A stretch of DNA of 52,500 nt from a virus. This document shows, piece by piece, positions 49,045-52,500 of this stretch; position 1 is the first letter of the stretch; each line of letters opens with the position of its first letter. The DNA lies in IMG/VR virus record IMGVR_UViG_3300017742_000010, positions 1-52,500 of that record. One strand, 5' to 3'. A model generated the notes under the pieces. That model worked only from the letters and a program-made list of their open reading frames with translations. It did no database searches and was not told where the DNA came from. Both the position numbers and the translations under genes were made by a program.

Positions 49045-50007
49045 ATGGCGAGTTTAAAATCATTACTTGGAACTAAACAGGACGCTTTCGTCTCGGTTGA
49101 GGAATCTAATCTAGAAAAAGGACGTATCTACGTCTACACACCTGGAACTAACTATTCTAGAATGTGGTGCGGATTTTGTTTCCACCCAGATGTAGCAGGT
49201 ACTGCCATAGTAGAAATATGGGGTGCAGGTGGATCAGGTGCAGAAATGTGCTGTTGTGGTTTTGGATTACCAGGCAACGCAGGTGCGTATGTCAAAAAAC
49301 AAATTTCAATGTCTCCAGGAGATTATGTATGCGGATGTTTAGGACAAAGTTGTGGTAACTCCGACGCATTATGTTTCAGAGGTTGTTCAGAAGCCTCTCA
49401 TGCAAGATTTTGTATAGCAAGTAACGAAACGTGTGCTTGTGCAGAAGGTGGAAAAGGTGGAATAACTTATTGTTCTACTAACTCATCTTTCTATTGTTGT
49501 TACAGAGCAAACGGTTTCTGTGTAACAAGAACAGATAACGATAACTGCGGAATTATTTGTAATCAATGCGACGGTTCATGGTGTGCTCAAGCATACGGTG
49601 GACAAGAAAATAAATGTGGAAGAATTTCATGTGTATCAGCATTTGGTTGTTATCCATCATGTATTTGTATGTTCCATCATCATATACCTACTCCATCAGG
49701 AATGGGTTCAAAAGAAGGTAGAATGATCACTTACACAAATGATGACAATAATGGAACACAGAATTGGTCAGGTATGGGACACTATCACCATTTAGCGAAT
49801 TTAGGTTCAGGAAGATTTCCAACAGGCGGTGTGCCTTGGGGAAGTTGTTGGGACGGTGGAAGAACTTGCGGATGTTATCAAAACGATGGTTGTATACCTC
49901 AGATGCCGATTGGTACAGGAGGAAGAGGACCTAACCCATGTCCAGGTGTTAGAGATCACGCAATCAGAGGTGGACACGGAGGAGTGCGAATTAAATTCGT
50001 AAGTTAA
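49045..50007 (+). CDS. Cys- and Gly-rich protein, paralogue 1 of 3
   Basis: 320 aa with 31 cysteines. Start ASLKSLLGTKQDAFVSVEES, a Gly-rich beta domain IVEIWGAGGSGAEMCCCGFG (about 55-74) and LPGNAGAYVKKQI, then a long region with Cys spaced about every 8 residues (LCFRGCSEASHARFC, CACAEGGKGG, YCCYRANGFC, GIICNQCDGSWC), and a C-terminal GRTCGCYQNDGC, then PNPCPGVRDHAIRGGHGGVR IKFVS. The 'VEiWGAGGsG' part fits the Gly-rich domain of phage adhesins/fibre tips. The Cys positions are nearly invariant in the two following genes. Disulfides or metal clusters are possible. Confidence 0.68.
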   Translation: MASLKSLLGTKQDAFVSVEESNLEKGRIYVYTPGTNYSRMWCGFCFHPDVAGTAIVEIWGAGGSGAEMCCCGFGLPGNAGAYVKKQISMSPGDYVCGCLGQSCGNSDALCFRGCSEASHARFCIASNETCACAEGGKGGITYCSTNSSFYCCYRANGFCVTRTDNDNCGIICNQCDGSWCAQAYGGQENKCGRISCVSAFGCYPSCICMFHHHIPTPSGMGSKEGRMITYTNDDNNGTQNWSGMGHYHHLANLGSGRFPTGGVPWGSCWDGGRTCGCYQNDGCIPQMPIGTGGRGPNPCPGVRDHAIRGGHGGVRIKFVS

Positions 50008-50011
50008 TTTT

Positions 50012-51028
50012 ATGGCTAGTCTAACAACATTACTTCAAACCAAATACGATTTTTCAGTAGGAAATGAAACTAACCTTGAAAAAGGTAGAATTTATCAATA
50101 TTACCCAGGTACATCAAGAGGTACAAACTTTAGATGTCACGTATGTTTTATAGCACCATCAGATGGCACAGCAGAAATAGAAGTATGGGGTGCTGGTGGA
50201 TCAGGTGCTAAGATGTGTTGTTGCGGTGGAGGAATTCCAGGTAACCCAGGTGGTTATGCAAAGAAAACAATCACAATGGTTGAAGGTTGTTACATTTGTG
50301 CAATAATTGGTTTATCGTGTGGTAACTCAGATAATTTATGTTTTAGAGGCTGTTCAGAGCCAACACAAATATGTTGGTTTGGAAATGGCGGTGCAGATGG
50401 ATGTATATGTGCTCAAGGTGGAATTGGTGGAAGAACTTGGTGTTCAACTGGTAGTTCAATTTATTGTTGTGCGGTAGCGGCAAACTATTGTAACACACAA
50501 GGCGGTGATTCATATTGCGGTATTGTTTGTAACTTTATGGATTCTGCGGCTTGTCCTCAGTTCTGTGCTTTTGCTTATGGCGGAGACACAAACTGTTATG
50601 GCGGTTTCAGTTGTCACTATTTCAGAGGATGTCAACCAAACTGTAACTGTAGACAAGTTCCAGTTAATAGATTCCCACCAGGAATGATTTCAACACTAGG
50701 CGGAGAAGTACACTACACAATGGATTCAGACTCAGGAAGATCACAATGGTCAGGAATGGGTGGATGGATGTATGCCTCACATGGTTTCAATTTAGCAACA
50801 CGTAACCCTACAACAGGCGGTCCTTACACTGGTTGTTGGGAAGGTAATAGAAGTTGTGGTTGTTACGATATGCAAGGTTGTAACACTTTCTATCCAGCAG
50901 GTATTGGTGGACAAGGTCCAACACCTTGTGATGGCGTAAGAGATCACGCTCACAGAGGTGGACATGGATTAGTTAGAATTAAATTTATATCAACAACAAA
51001 TGATTACGATTTGGATGCGGCACCGTAG
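50012..51028 (+). CDS. Cys- and Gly-rich protein, paralogue 2 of 3
   Basis: 338 aa with 31 cysteines, aligned throughout with its neighbours: VWGAGGSGAKMCCCGGGIPG, LSCGNSDNLCFRGCSEPTQI CWFGN, SIYCCAVAANYC, CNFMDSAACPQFCAFAYGGD, NCYGGFSCHYFRGCQPNCNC, RSCGCYDMQGC and the end RDHAHRGGHGLVRIKF, with an additional tail TTNDYDLDAAP absent from the others. It starts 4 nt after copy 1, with weak ribosome-site sequence. Divergence between copies is spread through the loop regions while Cys and Gly positions hold. Confidence 0.68.
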   Translation: MASLTTLLQTKYDFSVGNETNLEKGRIYQYYPGTSRGTNFRCHVCFIAPSDGTAEIEVWGAGGSGAKMCCCGGGIPGNPGGYAKKTITMVEGCYICAIIGLSCGNSDNLCFRGCSEPTQICWFGNGGADGCICAQGGIGGRTWCSTGSSIYCCAVAANYCNTQGGDSYCGIVCNFMDSAACPQFCAFAYGGDTNCYGGFSCHYFRGCQPNCNCRQVPVNRFPPGMISTLGGEVHYTMDSDSGRSQWSGMGGWMYASHGFNLATRNPTTGGPYTGCWEGNRSCGCYDMQGCNTFYPAGIGGQGPTPCDGVRDHAHRGGHGLVRIKFISTTNDYDLDAAP

Positions 51029-51041
51029 GTCAACTAGATAG

Positions 51042-51049
51042 GATAAATA
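51042..51049 (+). promoter_or_regulatory. Late promoter octamer GATAAATA, leaderless geometry
   Basis: Ends 5 nt before the ATG of Cys-rich copy 3 (51055), the same geometry as at 18661 and 8109. No ribosome site fits between. Confidence 0.6.
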
Positions 51050-51054
51050 TTATT

Positions 51055-52029
51055 ATGGCAAGTTTAAAAGGATTATTAACTACTAGAAACCCAGCAGAGA
51101 TGATTGAAAACAATCTCGAAACTGGTTACATTTATTCATACACATCAGGTACAAACTACACAAAATTTTGCAACGGTATTTGTTGGACAGCAAACGTTGA
51201 TGGCGTAGCAACTATCGAAGTTTGGGGTGCTGGCGGATCAGGTTCAAGAATGTGTTGTTGTGGAGACGGATTACCAGGAAATGCTGGTGCATACGTTCAA
51301 AAGAAAATTACAGTACAAGCAGGTGATACAATGACTGGTCAAACAGGACACAGTTGTTACGCTCACCCACTATGTCACTCAGGATGTTCAGAACAATCAG
51401 ACGTTTGTTGGGTAACAGCCGCAAACGGTAATGGCTGTATTTGTTCAAGAGGTGGTTATGGTGGTAAATCTATGTGTACAACAGGAAGTTCATTATTTTG
51501 TTGTTACAGAGCACAAGGTTTCTGTTATACAAAATGCAACAATGACAACTGCGGAACAGTATGTAACGTATGTGAAGGTCACTGGTGTTCATTAGGATAC
51601 GGCGGAGATACTGGCAAGAACTGTTGCGGACAGTTTTCATGTGCTAGTTTCTTTGGATGTTGTCCACACTGTAAGTGTAGATTCCAACAACACGTGGCTA
51701 CACCGGCAGGATTATTTTCAGAAGAAGGATCATTAATTACGTTCCAAAAAGAATCAGATGGAACGCCAATGTCACAATGGTCAGGAAACCAACTATTTCA
51801 GTGGTATGCGGCACTTAACTTGGCAACAAAAACACCAAGACAAGGTAACCCAGATGCACACTGTTGGAGATCAACAAGATCTTGCGGATGTTATGAGATG
51901 CAAGGTTGTAACAATTATCTACCTGTGGGAGCAGGTGGGCTATCACCTAACCCATGTCCAGATGTAAGAGATCACGGAATTAGAGGTGGATTTGGTGGAG
52001 TAAGAATCAAGTTTGTTCCATCAAGTTAA
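51055..52029 (+). CDS. Cys- and Gly-rich protein, paralogue 3 of 3
   Basis: 324 aa with 32 cysteines. It keeps the same blocks: VWGAGGSGSRMCCCGDGLPG, then HSGCSEQSDVCW, GNGCICSRGG, LFCCYRAQGFCYTKCNNDNC, GCCPHCKCRFQQH, RSCGCYEMQGC and RDHGIRGGFGGVRIKF. Two additional CC pairs (NCCGQ, GCCPH) appear where the other copies have single Cys. It has its own late-promoter octamer immediately upstream, unlike copy 2. Likely an adhesin-like virion protein; see the first copy for the domain reasoning. Confidence 0.68.
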   Translation: MASLKGLLTTRNPAEMIENNLETGYIYSYTSGTNYTKFCNGICWTANVDGVATIEVWGAGGSGSRMCCCGDGLPGNAGAYVQKKITVQAGDTMTGQTGHSCYAHPLCHSGCSEQSDVCWVTAANGNGCICSRGGYGGKSMCTTGSSLFCCYRAQGFCYTKCNNDNCGTVCNVCEGHWCSLGYGGDTGKNCCGQFSCASFFGCCPHCKCRFQQHVATPAGLFSEEGSLITFQKESDGTPMSQWSGNQLFQWYAALNLATKTPRQGNPDAHCWRSTRSCGCYEMQGCNNYLPVGAGGLSPNPCPDVRDHGIRGGFGGVRIKFVPSS

Positions 52030-52038
52030 TAGTAATTT

Positions 52039-52046
52039 GATAAATA
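52039..52046 (+). promoter_or_regulatory. Late promoter octamer GATAAATA
   Basis: 21 nt before the ATG at 52068, just after the stop of Cys-rich copy 3. Confidence 0.52.
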
Positions 52047-52067
52047 AAAGTATAAGAGGATAAAAAA

Positions 52068-52500
52068 ATGGCAATAGAAAAAGCATTCAAAATAGCAATA
52101 CCAAATGAACCATACGTGAACGACTTTTCTGATGGTACAGAACAAGACGCAGTTTACAATGGTGAAAGATATCTTAAGTTTCAATACAACGCAACTACAG
52201 GCGTAATTGTTAATGTTATTGGCGGTGGTGACACTGAAGAAGAAATGGTTGCTAATGAAGGTCCTGTAATGGAAGGTCATCTTCCAGGAGTTATAGATGC
52301 AGATGCGGCTCCTCTACACGCGGCAATGATTCACAGAACTTATGATTCAGGTGAAAAAGCAGATTATTCAGAAGACTTAGGCACAACAGATTCAGAAGGT
52401 GCCGCAGAAACTTGGGAACACGTATGGAACAACAACATGGGTTTACTTGCACAAATTTGGAATTTAGAAACAATCAAATATGTTGACAATGCAATAGTAA
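52068..52500 (+). CDS. Unknown protein, C-terminus cut by window edge
   Basis: At least 144 residues, open to the right edge. Start MAIEKAFKIAIPNEPYVNDF, then GERYLKFQYNATTG, VNVIGGGDTEEEMVANEGPV and WEHVWNNNMGLLAQIWNLET. Acidic, mixed alpha/beta. No family recognised. AGAGGA ribosome site about 8 nt before ATG. It follows the Cys-rich triplet and may be a virion protein of the same block. Confidence 0.6.
   Translation, partial: MAIEKAFKIAIPNEPYVNDFSDGTEQDAVYNGERYLKFQYNATTGVIVNVIGGGDTEEEMVANEGPVMEGHLPGVIDADAAPLHAAMIHRTYDSGEKADYSEDLGTTDSEGAAETWEHVWNNNMGLLAQIWNLETIKYVDNAIV

Noticed and set aside
1-52500. tRNA genes, CRISPR arrays, integrase, att sites or insertion sequences
   Set aside because: I looked for T-arm GTTCGA-type sequence, spaced direct repeats, recombinase motifs and flanking inverted repeats and saw none that hold up.

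Overview
The window is part of an AT-rich genome of a T4-like contractile-tailed phage. The evidence is a set of T4-type virion modules in recognisable order: baseplate (gp6, gp25, PAAR/gp5.4, gp5, a large hub protein, gp53, gp48/54-like), recombination (gp47, gp46), the late sigma factor gp55, a gp26/gp51-like pair, a tape measure, and the head module (gp20, prohead core proteins, gp21, gp22, gp23). The low GC, the fibre families (chitin-binding-like repeats, beta-helix domains, the RYFYGLRRTD and HDFLDIGTG families) and the gp55 architecture point to a marine T4-like virus such as those of cyanobacteria or SAR11. That host assignment is inference.

Layout. 1-8103 is a leftward baseplate operon, tightly packed with several TAATG stop/start overlaps. 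A 67-bp divergent region follows, holding a leftward late-type promoter and a consensus rightward sigma70 promoter. 8170-12513 runs rightward: gp55, gp47 (second sigma70 promoter), gp46, a small basic protein and a GIY-YIG-like protein. 12514-12898 has no long gene and is rich in inverted repeats. 12899-14666 runs leftward: a HemD-like protein and gp26, with a gp51-like -1 frame extension at a TTTTTTC slippery site. 14785-23561 runs rightward: tape measure, portal, head assembly and major capsid, ending in a strong terminator. 23687-24969 is a cassette with its own near-consensus sigma70 promoter: a small lipoprotein, porphobilinogen synthase (HemB) and a small helical protein. 25078 to the right end is a very long rightward fibre/appendage region. 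It includes two giant proteins (1717 and 1899 aa) and three tandem paralogues that are each about 10% cysteine.

How it works together. Sigma70-type promoters sit in front of gp55, gp47 and the HemB cassette, so these look early. The octamer (T/G/A)ATAAATA, matching the T4 late -10 element read by gp55, sits before baseplate, head and fibre genes. At three genes the octamer ends exactly 5 nt before ATG, which would place transcription start on the A of the start codon. The most notable content is two tetrapyrrole-pathway genes (hemB and a hemD-like gene) in a lytic-type phage, the predicted gp26-gp51 frameshift next to the tape measure gene, the Cys-rich triplet, and the structured 385-bp non-coding region. 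I saw no tRNA, CRISPR array, integrase or insertion sequence.
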